Of a DNA stretch of 64,000 nucleotides, positions 38,964 through 52,800 are shown piece by piece. This DNA is from Aurelia coerulea (taxonomy: Eukaryota; Cnidaria; Scyphozoa; Semaeostomeae; Ulmaridae), in contig CM076943.1 in NCBI GenBank assembly GCA_039566865.1, positions 30,388,663 to 30,452,662 of the forward strand, in the 5' to 3' direction. Under the pieces are notes generated by a model that was given only the letters and a program-made list of their open reading frames with translations, ran no database searches and was not told the DNA's origin. The position numbers and the translations under genes are program-made. Every line of letters begins with the position of its first letter. The stretch's first letter is position 1.

Positions 38964-41900
38964 CTACGATGAGACGGATATGCAATCAACTCAAGCAGAT
39001 TTCGCAACAAACCTCTTTTTGCCTCATTTGAGATATCGGCTGAGTAAATATATGTACTCTTGAGTACCGAACAATCTTCCGCCTCGCGTATCAATCTTTG
39101 AAAAATTTCTCAACCCCCTACTTTTATTCCACCCCGTTTCATTAATTCTCGAGAAATTGAAATAATAGTAAACATTGGTTTTGAATAAGTATAAAAAAGA
39201 TAGGTATTTAACTAAGAACATGATTAATTTCCAATTTTCGAGCCCCCCCCCCCCGATTGTTCCAACCTCCGATTATTATCATAAAAAGATTATTATCATA
39301 AAAAGCATTTTCCAAGCTCCCGATTTTTCTCACACCCCCCCCCCGTTTATTCAGTTCTTGAGAACAATCATAAAAATTCGATTATATAAAATTTCTTTAT
39401 GTGCATTTATGCCAAGAACCAAATTAATTTATGCATTTGTAAAGTCATGAAATGCCTCAAAATTTGCGGGAATTTTTGTATGAATGTTTTACTTCCATGG
39501 TCGACTTTAAGGACGAATCCGGTGTTGGCATGATGGTCAACAAAATGAAAGAATATATTGTTATGACTGGTGTATGGTACTTTTTCCAACTTGTCTGTCT
39601 TTTCTTTGACGTCACAACGCATTTGTCGCCGATCGCAATACTTAATTTTGCAGAGAAAAGACGAAAGGAGAAGGTTCAATTTTCGTGCTTTCAGGTGTAT
39701 AACGCACAATTTTTGGAGTTGGATTCTTTTTGGCTTATTATCATAAATGCTATTATGAATGCTATATACTATAAATACTAAATATTACAAATAAATACTA
39801 TTTGCCCCATCTAATGATGAATGAAATGATGTATAGTTTATACGTGTTATGTCGCTGGCATGATAATCAAGAGAGAAAACCCTACGTATGCCAACTGAAG
39901 GGGTACAGTAACTTTAAAAGAGCAACATGGCTTGTGAAAGCGAGAAATGATATAAAGGATTCCCACGGTAGAAGATAGCAAAGTACCTTAACTTCCTCTG
40001 CAACCAATCAGCTCAAAAAAAGAGATAACAGGACATTTTACCGCCTTTTAAAGATTTGAAGTCCATGCTGGCTTGGCTGTAAGCTGATATTTTATTTTTA
40101 TATCAATTGAAAGATTTCAATATAAATTTACAAGTTACATTTCTTTACAAAATTACTATACAACTATACAATTACATCTGGAACGATACTTCGAGGAGCA
40201 AAAGGCTAAGAGTACCCCGAGGCCATTTGGATATAGAGATTAAAATTAAAGTCTGTCTCAAATTACATGCCACGGGAAATGTCTGCGATCGAAACAACTT
40301 AAGTGTTTGGATGGGTAATCTAGACATTATCGCAAATATTGCGTGGTATCTATTTCGAAATTGACGCTAAAAACACGACTGAAAGAAAAACAGAGTACAA
40401 CAAAGAAAATGAAAACACTTTATCTTAAATGGGACATGGTAGTTGTGTTTGTGTGACTTATAACGGAGTGGGAATTTTCTAATCAAATCGGCCAGATTTC
40501 TAGATAAATTGTAGAGTTAGCAGGAGTATATTTTTATCCAGTTCGTTGGGAGATTTTTTTCACCATAACAATAAAATGTGAATTGGAACAATATTTTGGA
40601 GATTTGCATATCCAAATGCTCGTAATCAAGCAAAATATCAAGCGCAAGGAGATCTCCGCGTGGTACTGCAAGGGAAGGGCAAACTGACAAAAAGTATTCC
40701 GTATCATCGATACCATCGTTCGTAGGACACAAATCATATTTTCATTAAAATCTTAAAAATTTATAACTGACCGTGAAAAAATTCTTACCTGTTTTTTAAA
40801 TCCAAGGACTTTTGTATATAATGACAAGATCAACCCATTGCACGAAGAGAAACCAATAGCAAATAATACCACAGCAACTAACATCTGAGGTAGCCATATC
40901 TGCGGGGTGTTCTTGCACCAATCATATTGTGATGGGCAACCCAAATTTGTTTCTCTTTGCTTCGTTGTATCTGTAGTTGAGTTCCATTTAACTGAATCTG
41001 ATAAGATAAACGAAGTCACTTTATTCAATTTATTGACCAAGAGAACCCTCTAAAATTTGAGATAGAGATGGGGGAGCAACTAAGGATAACTCACATCTTT
41101 TGAAAATTCATCAAAATTCGATAGATTTCCGAATATGAAATTCATTTGTGTGCATTTGTATCGCAGACCAAATTCATTCATATTTTGATCGATTTCATGC
41201 TGTTCTTGACAGGCGCGGAACCAGGAAGTTTGCTGACAGGGTCTATTGGGGCCCCCGGAAGTTTTTGGACCACGCCCTTTTCCTTTCGGACACGCCTTTT
41301 TCCCTTGGGAAATGCCCCTTTCTACAAGGACACACCCTAGCTCAATGAATTCATTCTAATCGAATGACATCGCATGTGAAGTCCATTGCTGAACATATGG
41401 GTCATTCTCAAGGAATGCTAGCTTGGCCTACACACCTTTTTCTCTCTCCCCTCTGCATCTTTCCTTCAAGAAGTTCGCTTTCAGCGACTTCCAATGTCAC
41501 GAAGCCGGATCGTACTTCCTCTCTGTCCATTTAATTTCACGGAGTTTGACAGGAAAACATTGAAGCTATCACGTATCACACATTTTACTATGGTCAAACA
41601 GACCATACAGCACTACCATTCGCTAAAGAAAGACTGCACGCAGGCTTTCACAACCAAGCAGTTGCGAGTATAGCGCAACCTGGTTGCGACTTTCATGGCA
41701 GTGTTCAGACTCTCTTACAACAGTGAGAGCAATGTGGTGACTAGTCTTAGACTCGTCAATAAGAGGTTTAAGACTTTTTATGACTTTCCCACCCAAGTTT
41801 CGTTGCAGTTGTGATTGTTCAATCATATTGGGCTTTTAAATAGTGAACAGTAAATTGCTCTTACATAGCTCAACAAGCTTCCAAAGATAATGTATTGTTT

Positions 41901-43800
41901 AGCTGCCCAAAAAGCTTATTATAAATTACACATAGATAGTAACTGCCTAAGTAAATAACCATCTGTCTTAGGCTGACTAAGAAGTTTTGCCTGTTCAAGT
42001 GAATTACTCTGCAAATGCAAACCTGATTTGGACATGCAAGGTCGCAAAATCTAAGTTCAGATCCCATCTATAACATAAACTGAAAATAAACTTTTTAAAA
42101 CAAGGCTCCTTCGCAGGAATTGTTCAAATGCCTATACTTTTTTTTGGGACACCCAGTATTATTATTATTATTATTATTATAACATTATTTACAGTTGGTT
42201 AAAAAAAACTGATAGTTCAAAATTGAACTAATTAAGACCAACTATTTACACAAAAAGGAATACTAATTACAATGAATAGATAAATACATGATTATAATAC
42301 AGAAATATTTCTGGTGAAATTCCCACGGACTCTTTATCTACATATTTTGCATGAGCAACTGTCACCCTTCCACTCTTTAATTGATCTCTTAAAGCTAGCA
42401 CTGGTTGCCAGGCTTTTTATTGAGTCAGACAAAGTGTTCCAAAGGATGGCCCCCCTGAAAGATAATGAATCATTTCCATATGACAAGGTGTTGGTGCTTG
42501 GTAACCGTAGAAGATTTTTAGTCCTTAGGTTATAGGCTACATCTTTTGCCTGGAAGATATTCCACATAAAAGATGGATTTTCCGAATTGAGGCATTTATA
42601 TATTTCCAGCATTAATTTTTGCAAATTTCGAGTGTGAATAGCACATTCGCTACCCCTAGCTAAGAGTTCAGCAAAGGGGGCTGCGAAATCCTCCCACATT
42701 ATTCTCAATGCCCTTTTATGGACTCTGTTTATTGCTGCATTGGCATCTTTCCCACAGAACATCCAGATTAAAGGACAATAATTAAAATTTGACATGATAA
42801 ATGTATTATAAAGAATACGCCTCTTGTCCTGATCTAAATATTCTGCTACTCGTGAAAACGCACTGGTCTTGTTGTTGGCTTTTGTGCAAAGTGTTTTTAC
42901 ATGTTCGGAAAATTTTAGCCGGGGGTCAATAGTAATACCTAAGAGTTTCACTGTGCTAGTTGCAGGAATCGGTTTCTTATCAATTTCAAACATGTATTCC
43001 TGGCCTGGTTTCAGCCCAAGAAACATGACTTGAAATTTGGAAGGATTTGCAACCATTCCATTGTCCCGAAACCAACACAGCGCATTATGGGTATCATTCT
43101 TAAGACAGGATATAACATGTTCTAGGTTTTGACTGCATGCATATATTGTATTGTCATCTGCAAAATTACAGAACTCTGACTTAGTAATGGCATATGTGAA
43201 ATCGTTCATGAAGAAGTTAAACAGAAATGGACCTAACACTGAACCTTGGGGGACACCTGATTCTATGTTTTGCCATTCGCTAAATGAGTTGCCACATTTG
43301 ACTCGTTGCTTCCTGTTTGAGAGGTAACTTGAAAAGAGTTTCAGGCTTTTTAGACCAAAACCATAGGCAGCCAGCTTAGCTATTAAGAGATCATGTGGAA
43401 GGCAGTCGTAAGCTTTTGACAAATCCATCAGTACCATTCCCACATAGCCCTTTTTATCCAGTGTACTGCGACAAGCTTCAATAAGACGGAACAGCGCGTG
43501 TTGTGTACTGTAACCGTTACGGAAGCCACACAGTAAACTAGAAAGTCTGGTATTTGCAAACGGTGTCATTTGCTTGGCCATGATGCGCTCAAAGACTTTA
43601 GATAGGGCTGGAAGGACACTTATAGGCCTAAAATTAAATTTTAATGTAGAATCATCAGCTTTAAAGATAGGTGATACATCAGCCAGTTTTAGTTGGTCTG
43701 GAAATTCGCTATTTCCGAACATCTTATTAATATACAATGTGATCTGATCAATACACAAACCTGAGAGTAAGTTTAGAATGTCCGTAGGAATCTCCCCACT

Positions 43801-43832
<32 letters not shown>

Positions 43833-46800
43833 GAACTATTAAGCTGATATGACAATGTAACTTCATCATTGCCCTTTGATATGGCTGTTCTGCAATAAAG
43901 GTGCAAATAAAGAAATTGACCGCACTTATAAACGTGCACTTCGGATCCTCTATAAAGACAACGAATCATCATTTGAAACATTGCTCGCTCGAAGTGGCAG
44001 CAAAATTATACATATAAAATATACAGAAACTGATGACAGAAATTTACAAGTCAATGAATCACTTGAAGACTGCACCTGTATGGGAATTTCATGAAAAGAA
44101 ACCCATAGCATACAATCTTAAGAATACAAAACTTCTGCAAGCTACCAACAGTTAAGACAGTTGGCTTTGGACTCGAATCACTCTCTTTTCGAAGTAGTTT
44201 TCTATGGAACACTCTGGATGACAGTATCAAACAAGAACCAACACTGTCGCGTCTCAAACAGAGGATCAAAGACTGGACTCCAGATAGATGCAACTGGAAA
44301 ATATGTCACTGATTAAAAACATTCTTTTTTCTACTTTGTACATATTATGTTTGTAAATTGTTGGTTTGAACTAGTATTATCTTAATACTGCTGTAAATAC
44401 CAACTTTAAATATTTATATTGATGTAACAAAAAACTCTCTGAAAGATAAGACTCCGTTCCTCCATTAGATTTTGACATTCGCTTGTTTGACGATACTCAG
44501 GGTTAAATGGCGTCCGGAGGCAAATTGAAAAAGGCACAAACAGATCTAAAAATCACAAACCTGTAAGTTTTGGGTATGTATTACCCCATGAAACATACAG
44601 GAAGAAATTAATGCACACCATACTGTAACAAACAAGAACCAACACTCTATCGGAATACCTACAACAAAAATTGACTTCGATTACATGGTGCAAAATTATC
44701 ATGAGATTGTAACGTGTAGAAAAAGCCAGCAAATAAAGCTTTACTACACTACAATGACTCACCAAAGGCGATGTAAATTGCACAGTTCCAGTCTTCCACA
44801 TTCCATTTTTCCAATTATGAAGCCGCTGCAGGCAAACTGATGCTGTGGGAGAATGTTTACAGAGGCAAACAGTAGGCCACAAAAATAGCACAACAGATGA
44901 TGTGTTTGAAGCGAACATATATCAACACTAGTCGAGAAGATTAGAATAACAGGGAAAGCAGGGGAAGTAAGATATTGTAGAGAAAAATCAACAAGAAAAC
45001 TACTCACAAGCCATGCCACAAACCGGTTTTAAAAACCGGTAGTAAGCCGTACCAACAGAGCCGCACCGCCATGCAAGTGCTATTAGAGGCCCTCAGGGGA
45101 CTGTTTCTTCCCACAGTGAGCAAGGTTAAGCATTGTAGAGAGAAATCAACAAGGACCTCACAAGCCATGCCACAAACCGGTTTTAAAACTGGTAGTTAGC
45201 CCTATCCCCAGAGCCGCACCTCCATGCAAGTGCTATTAGAGGCCCTGAGGGGACTGTTTCCTCCCACAGTGAGCAAGGTTAAGCATTGTAGAGAGAAATC
45301 AACAAGGACCTCACAAGCCATGCCACAAACCGGTTTTAAAAACTGGTAGTTAGCCCTATCCCCAGAGCCACACCACCATGCAAGTGCTATTAGAGGCCCT
45401 GAGGGGACTGTTATCTCCCACAGTGAGCAAGGTTAAGCATTGTAGAGAGAAATCCACAAGGACCTCATAAGTCATGCTACAGACCAGTTTCACCCAATAG
45501 ACCTTTTTACTTCTTAAAAAAGGTCTTTGGATCGAGCGTCCAAATCTGGTAGCGTTTGATAAGGAAAACGAAAGAACGACCACCGCTCTCAGTGGATGCA
45601 GATAGCTGTAGTATGAAGTCGCTTCGGATCTCAACACTTCTCAGAGAGTTTGTTATCGAATTCTTAGTGCAAAGGGAGTTAGCCATGGTGTAGTTTGCAT
45701 ACAGGCAAGTGTTATTGGTCTTTTTGCTTTGTTTCTCGTTATCTTCATTCATTTTAGCTGACTTTTCTTTTCTTTGAATAACGACGGTTGAAACGCAAAC
45801 TTCGATTTGCAAAGTCGCAGAATGAAACCCTTGTAATGCTCGCACTGTTACACAACAAAATCAGCCAACGACAAATGAAAATAATGAGAAACAAAGCCAG
45901 AAGGCAAATGAAATTTGCTGGTGTACTTAAACTGAACCAGTCGTAAGTCAATTCAAGCAAAGTTATCGTTGCTTAACTCTCTGAAAAGTTTCTTGCCGCA
46001 GCAGCTAGCATGTATCTATCAAAAACGGGGGTCGTGTTTCCATTTCTTTTGAAAAAATCTACCAGATTTGGACGCTCGATCCAAACCTCTCTTTAAGAAG
46101 TAAAAGGTCTATTTTAGGGTTCATTTATGGTGGCTCATATGTGACATCGAAGATCTAACATCGAAGATCGAATATGGTACGTAGACCTAACATCGAACAT
46201 CTAACATCGAGCATCGAAGAGCTAACATCGAACATCGAAGATCTAACATCGAAGATCAACGATCGAAGATCTAACATCGAAGATCAACGATCGAAGATCT
46301 AACATCGAAGCGATCTTGCGTGCAGACTATATACCCAAGGAGAAGGTATAGTCTGTGCAACACCACTCATTTTTTTGTAGTGCGTGCTTCAGCATTTATT
46401 TCGCAATAGTAATAAAAAGGAGCTTTATTGTTGTAACAGCCAATAAATCACTTTCCCGGGAAACAAGGAAGCAATCAGATTTGAGAACGGCTATCATGTG
46501 AATAAATCTCAGGTTTCACTTTGTTCTCTTGGCAAACTTCATTAGCAACAGCAACACAATACTCTGGAATTTTAACTACCCTACTGCAGACAATAAACAG
46601 ACGCCAAGGAAAAAAGGCCAATCAAACCAACATTGAAATGAAATGCTGATGCAAACAATACACGAAATTGAACGGCGTTGCGCAGACTATACCTTTTCCT
46701 TAGCCTACGTATTGTCTGCACGCAGGCTAGACAGCGCGAGACCTATTACTTGGCATTGAATGCTAGGGTCAAAATAGTTGATGAAAAGCTCGTGGGTAGG

Positions 46801-49800
46801 TGGAATTATAAAGATTAGCGGATGCGTTTTCGCAAGGCAAGTAAACAGTTCTTTCCTAACTTGTGGTTAGTGACGTAAGATTCCGACATGACTGCTTTTC
46901 TCTACAAGGACAAATACGAGTTTAACTTGGGCCTTTTTCTTCACATTTCATAGAGCTCTTGGACTGACTGAAAACAAATTTGCCGAGCTTTCAGCTAGGT
47001 CACGCCTGGCTTGCCGAAATCAATTCGTTTCAGATAAAACAGCTTCGTTGCAAGTTATACAAATATTCTATAGTTAAAGTAAAAGCCTTAGTCAGCCACT
47101 GCCTTCAAAATTTTCAAATTGGTTGAACATGATTTAATCTTTGATTCACTCAGTTGTACATTTACCTTTTTAGCAACAACTTTAAAATTCCTTGTTGCAT
47201 AAATGCAATGATTCCCGTTGACATTTGAATTAAACCACTATACCATACAGCCAATGCTCTTGTCAGTGCAAACTGGTGCTGAATAAATGGCGTCGTTAAC
47301 CTTTCAAGAGAAAATAACATCATAATACGTCCATTATCATAAAGGAAATGTGCGCGCAATAGGATGCATCGTTAATTGTTTCTGTGAATAACTGTTAAAG
47401 TGTGATGTAATTTCTATCTGCATACCTGAGTATAGCCAACGAGTACGCCAGGAGGTCATATTGCAGCGAATATCTTCTATATGCCTCGAAAACAGCATAA
47501 AATTTGCCACTGCAGTGATTCCTCCTCGTTGGCTGCGGTGGTGGATTTCATGCTGCTGTTGTTGTAGCTGTGTAGAAGGTGTGTGCTGCAAAACGGCCGC
47601 CTGGCCTACTGGTCGGCCTTAGAGAATACATCAAGTTTCAACATTAATTTACTGACTGAAAAGAATATCTATGCATCCTATTGCGCGTTAGAGATCTGTA
47701 ATGCTTACTGTTCAGCTGCTGAATTAAAGGAACCCCGTTGCAAAATTGTAAACAAAGATGTAAACACAATCTTTGAAGGCACGTGTCAATTGTGTTCTGC
47801 AGTTTGTTTGCCGGCTTCACCCAAGCCACCAAAAAGTAACCGTTAAAAATCCATTTATATCCTAGCAATCGTAAGAGACATGAATGTTTGGTTTGTTCCT
47901 CTGTGAAATACAAAGATTTATCTTCAACATGGCGCTTTCATTAAAAAAAACATAACAAGTCTGTGTGACATTGCTTTTCAAAATAGGACAAAATCTCCAT
48001 TTCAAAAAACATTTGGAGACAGAGCCACTTCAAATAAATGAAATACGGGAGGCAGATATGTGGGCAAACCCATTTGCTTTAATATATATTCATTACATTT
48101 CTTAAAAACACCTCTCGTGTGCACAATGACTGAGTTTCCTACCTATTTTTCAGGGCAACATTTTTAGTCTGCTTTGCTTACATCTGTATACACGACCGTT
48201 GAAATCCCTTTGTTCAGATTGCTAATTGCTTTGTAAAGGCTTGTCAATCAAAAGCCACATTGTTACACATCGAACCTTTTTCAAGTACCTAGTTCTGCAG
48301 CGCACACAAACTAAAATATTCAAGATAGTATCTGGTGGGATAGATCCTTGTTAACGTTCTAAAATTCAAAGTTTACAAGAGATAAAACTTATGATTAAAA
48401 ATATGACATATTGCGAGATACCGCTTCACAAAGAAGGCTTTCACGCATTGAGCTGATGATTTTACAGTGTTTCTTGAATGGCAAACAAATTTGGAGGCTA
48501 ATTGCTACGAATATCGCGTGCGTCAAAAAAAGTTAAGACGCTTGAAAATTTCAGTACCTAGAGTACTGAATGGACTTGAATGAGTGGAGTGTTGGTTAAT
48601 AGCTGAAAGATCAAACTTTTACTTGAACAGATGGCAGAAATAGGTGATCTACTCCAATGAAAATAATATCATTTCAGCTTACGTTTCTACAAGTGCCTTT
48701 CCAAAATTGAGCACTACAAATATAGCCATTAGATTGACAAAAGCGAGTAACTTCCCTTTCAAAGTATCCTCTTCATCCATGTATTTTTTTTTAACATCAA
48801 CAGTAGAATTTGTAGACGGTCCTAGAAAGTTGAGTCGATTTGGCAATAAAATGTCGATACCAAAATAATATTCAATTAGAGCTTACGTTTCCACTGTTGC
48901 CATTACAAAATTGAGCACTCCAAACATAACCACTGAATAGTAACATGCGAGTAGCTTTCCCTTTAATGTTTTTTGCGCTCTGATACATTCTTCGTTAGTA
49001 CTAGCAATAGTAAACACTAAATGCCCTGCCCCCACCTGTAGTTGGGCCTATAAGGCTTCACGGATTTCTTTCCTCCGAGAGCCACGATAAAAAGTAAGAT
49101 TAAAAAAGTGTTGCAGTGCATGGCCTGAGCAAAATGGCGTAGTCTGTAAATAGGACAGAGAAAAACCTACACATGCTATTGTTTCATTGGCTTTGTTATT
49201 TTGATGATATCCCCATCCTCCAACCTTGAGCTTGTCTACAGCTGTTATATAATCCTTCGCCGCTCCAAAAAGCGGGCCCCTTAACCCAGGTTTTGAACTA
49301 TAAAGTAATGTGTTGTAGTTTGAGCGAATAGGTGAATTCAGTCCAATGGAGTTTGCAGCGAAAACAACGAATCAGGGGTCATGATTTAGTTAGTAAATGA
49401 ATTATTCATCCAGATTCCAGGCTATCTTTTGGTTCTTGTTTTGATCTGCTATATTCATAAATCTACCCTTATTTAGAGAGACACGATAACATCCGCCCTG
49501 AAATAAAACTGAGAAAATACAAACAAACAAACAATACTCACTAAGATACCGCATGATCAATGAGCAGTTGAGAAGAGCAAGCAAAATAGCAATGAAGGCC
49601 GGAATTGTGTATAGATTGATATTGAGTCTTAGTTCTTCGATGTAAGCTGCTTTCTCTCCTAATTGTGCTATAGCAGCTTGCAGGGCTGTCAGAAGGAAAT
49701 AGATTACTCTATAACACGTTCTTTGATAGTAAGGAAGCAATTTGTAAAAAAAGACAATTGACGAAAGAAGCAGAAACATGCATAACTACACTTGGTGGCA

Positions 49801-52800
49801 GCAGTTACTAAATGATACGGCTTGATTGACACTGATTTTCTTTACCGTTTGACACTGCTTGTAGAAATTCGTGATAGGAAATCCAAACAGAAAGAAACGA
49901 GAGCATAAATCAATGCGAAATACGCGAATTTCAGATTATATAGATCTTTTCGGAGATTTTCCGAGTTTTCAGTCCGAGGCAAAAAGTTGCGTGTCCCAAA
50001 TGAAGTAGACTGTAAACAAAGGAACTATTGAAAGGTTAAGACTGGTTGAAAAAGCTTGCGCATTGCTACAGTAATAAGAACGTAAGCAAACACAAAAGAG
50101 AAACATATACCATTCTCAAAAGAGACTTCTTGCTTTGTCGTTAATTGTAGTATCTTTAAAAATTTCGAACAGATTTAGTGAGACACCCTGTATCTTCATA
50201 ATTCAAATTCTCATTTAATCTATTTTGGACAAATTTCACGTATACCTTTGCCAATATCAAACAAATTGGTCATCAAATTATTCAATATTCTACCAGGTGT
50301 CCCAAAAAGTATAGACGTTTGAACAGTTCCTGCGAAGGAGCCTTGTATTCAAAATTTTTTATTTTCAGTTTATGGTATAGATGAGGTCTCAACTTGGATT
50401 TTGCGACCTTACATATCCAAATCGGGTTTGTGTTTGCAGAGTAATTCACTTGAACCGGCAAAACTTCTTAGTCAGCCTAAGACAGATGGTTATTGAATTA
50501 TGCAGTTACTATCTATGTGCAATTTATAAAAAGCTTTTGGGGAACCTGAACGATACATTATTTTTGGAAGTTTGTTGAGCTATGAAAGTGCAATTTATAG
50601 TTAACTATTCAAAAGCACAATATTACTGAACAATCACAACTGCAACGAAACTTGGGTGGAAAAGATCGTTTAGTTCTAGAAGACACTAATTAACACCGTT
50701 CAAGTTACTTCAGTTCTAGAAACTTGCGCTGTGAACTGTTAAAATGTAAATGCATCTTTTCTATCAATATTTTCTCTAATGTATGTAATAGTTTGATTGA
50801 TCATGAGATTTTTAAGAATACAAATTTCAATGGTTGAGTTGACTTAAAATTTTCTTCAAATTACGCATTGATAGTAGTAGCATAATTCATTAACCATCTG
50901 TATCAGGCTAGCTCAGAACTTTTTCCTGTTTAGGTGAATTACTCTGGGAATGCAAATCCGATTGACCATGTGAGCTTGCAAAATCTAAGTTAAGATCTCA
51001 TCTATACCATAACAAAAAAATGAAAATTTTTCAATACAAGGCTCCCTCACAGGAACTGTTCAAACGCCTATATTATTTTTGGGACACCCGGTAGACAGCG
51101 ATTCTCAGTGACACGGCTTCAGTGATCTTAGCACGGTCTTGCTCATAGTTACACCACTTTATCTAAAAAATTTGTTTTCGTAAATTTCGCGTATCAAAAA
51201 CAAAGGGGATGTTTGCGAAATGGCTGATCATTTGTATACTCAACATAGAACTGTTCTTCCTCACTCAATACCATGATATAAACTTGGTAGGTTAGTAATG
51301 TTGGATGACAGGTCTTACACGACCAAATTCCGCTTCTTAGCTATCTGCAATATGTCAAAGATCTAATCATTTCCCAATCAGTAGAAAAATAAATCATTGT
51401 CTAGCAGACAATGACTTAAGAGTTCGGAAACAGCTTCTAAGAGTATCGACAATTACAAGTCATAGAAGAGACGAGATTAAAGACAGAAGAAACTATTTCA
51501 GTGATACCTAGTTGCAAATTAATGTACTGTTTTGATCCGTGTTTATTCTCTCTGGGATCTCTATTGCGATTTATTGGTGCCAGTTCCAGATGAAATTAAT
51601 TAGCAAATGGTTCCGTTATTTCATGACATTTCAAAATTTTCACTTAATTTTCAAAACAAACATCTTACCTGATCCCAAAGTAAAGCCTAATGTCATTGAC
51701 ATAGTAAGATTTGCAAATGCACGCGATCTTTTCTCATTCGCTCTGGTTTCTGTAATAATAGATCTTGCTACTGTTATCGACCCTGTAAAAGATGAGAATT
51801 TACCTGAGAACTGATCTGAGAATTGACTTAATCGCAGACATTGCCGATGGCATGTAATCTAAGACAGACCATGGTAATATTTATCTCTATGTCCAGTGGC
51901 CTCGGGGTATCCACAGCCTTTTGCTCTTCGGGGCATCGTTCTAGTAGTATTGTATAGTAATTTTGTAAGCAGTGTAACTTGTAATATGTATTGTAATATT
52001 TTAGTGGAACATATATTTAAAAAATACGAGAAAATAACTACAAAGAAGTTAAATAGAATATGCCATTTGCCTGTTTGCATCTATAATTATTTCATATAAA
52101 TCATAGAAAAGAATCGAACGCAGAATTCTCATTCCCATACAAATACCTTACATGAGTTTTTCTAATTTCTTGGTTTAAAAGATAAGTTCTCATACCAAAC
52201 GAAATATTCAAATCTAAGTTAGCCTTTGACTGATAAACTAACATTTTAGTTTTTGAATGTCGTGCTACGTGTTTTTTATTCCACAGCCCATTAATCATTG
52301 TAACTATTTTCTGAATCATCCGTCATACATAAAATCTGCCCAAACAGATTTCATGTTAAATGGATGAAGTGTTATCGAGGGCAAAACATTGCATTGCCAT
52401 GTGCTATTCGCATATCATATTGGACCATGAGATTAACATTCGCAATTGGTTTCTGCGAATGTTAACCTTTCACATCACAGATTGCCTTCTCTCAGAATGT
52501 ATTTTTGAGTATTAGTTTGTATACTGAGATGTCGAGAAGTATTACGACATCTAAATCTTAATTTTAGGTCGTCGCAAATCTCACTTGACATCATATATTG
52601 CAAAAGACAAAAAACTTGCATTCAAACACAAAAAATACATTACCTCTCGTCATACCAAGCAAAATCCTAGACACCATAATGGCCCACAATCCATTGGTCT
52701 GTCCCATTTCTTGTGCAAATACGGAAATCAAACTGGAAGTGATCATCAAAACCAATGAGCATATTAGCGGTTCCCTGTTAGGCCTGTAATGCATCCATCG

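Noticed and set aside
44978..45490. Regular repeats that might be read as a CRISPR array
   Set aside because: Units are 153 bp with no distinct spacers, in a eukaryotic intron.
47337..47591. Gln-rich minus-strand ORF near exon 7
   Set aside because: It derives from a CAG/CAA-like triplet run, lacks splice support and is out of frame with exon 7.
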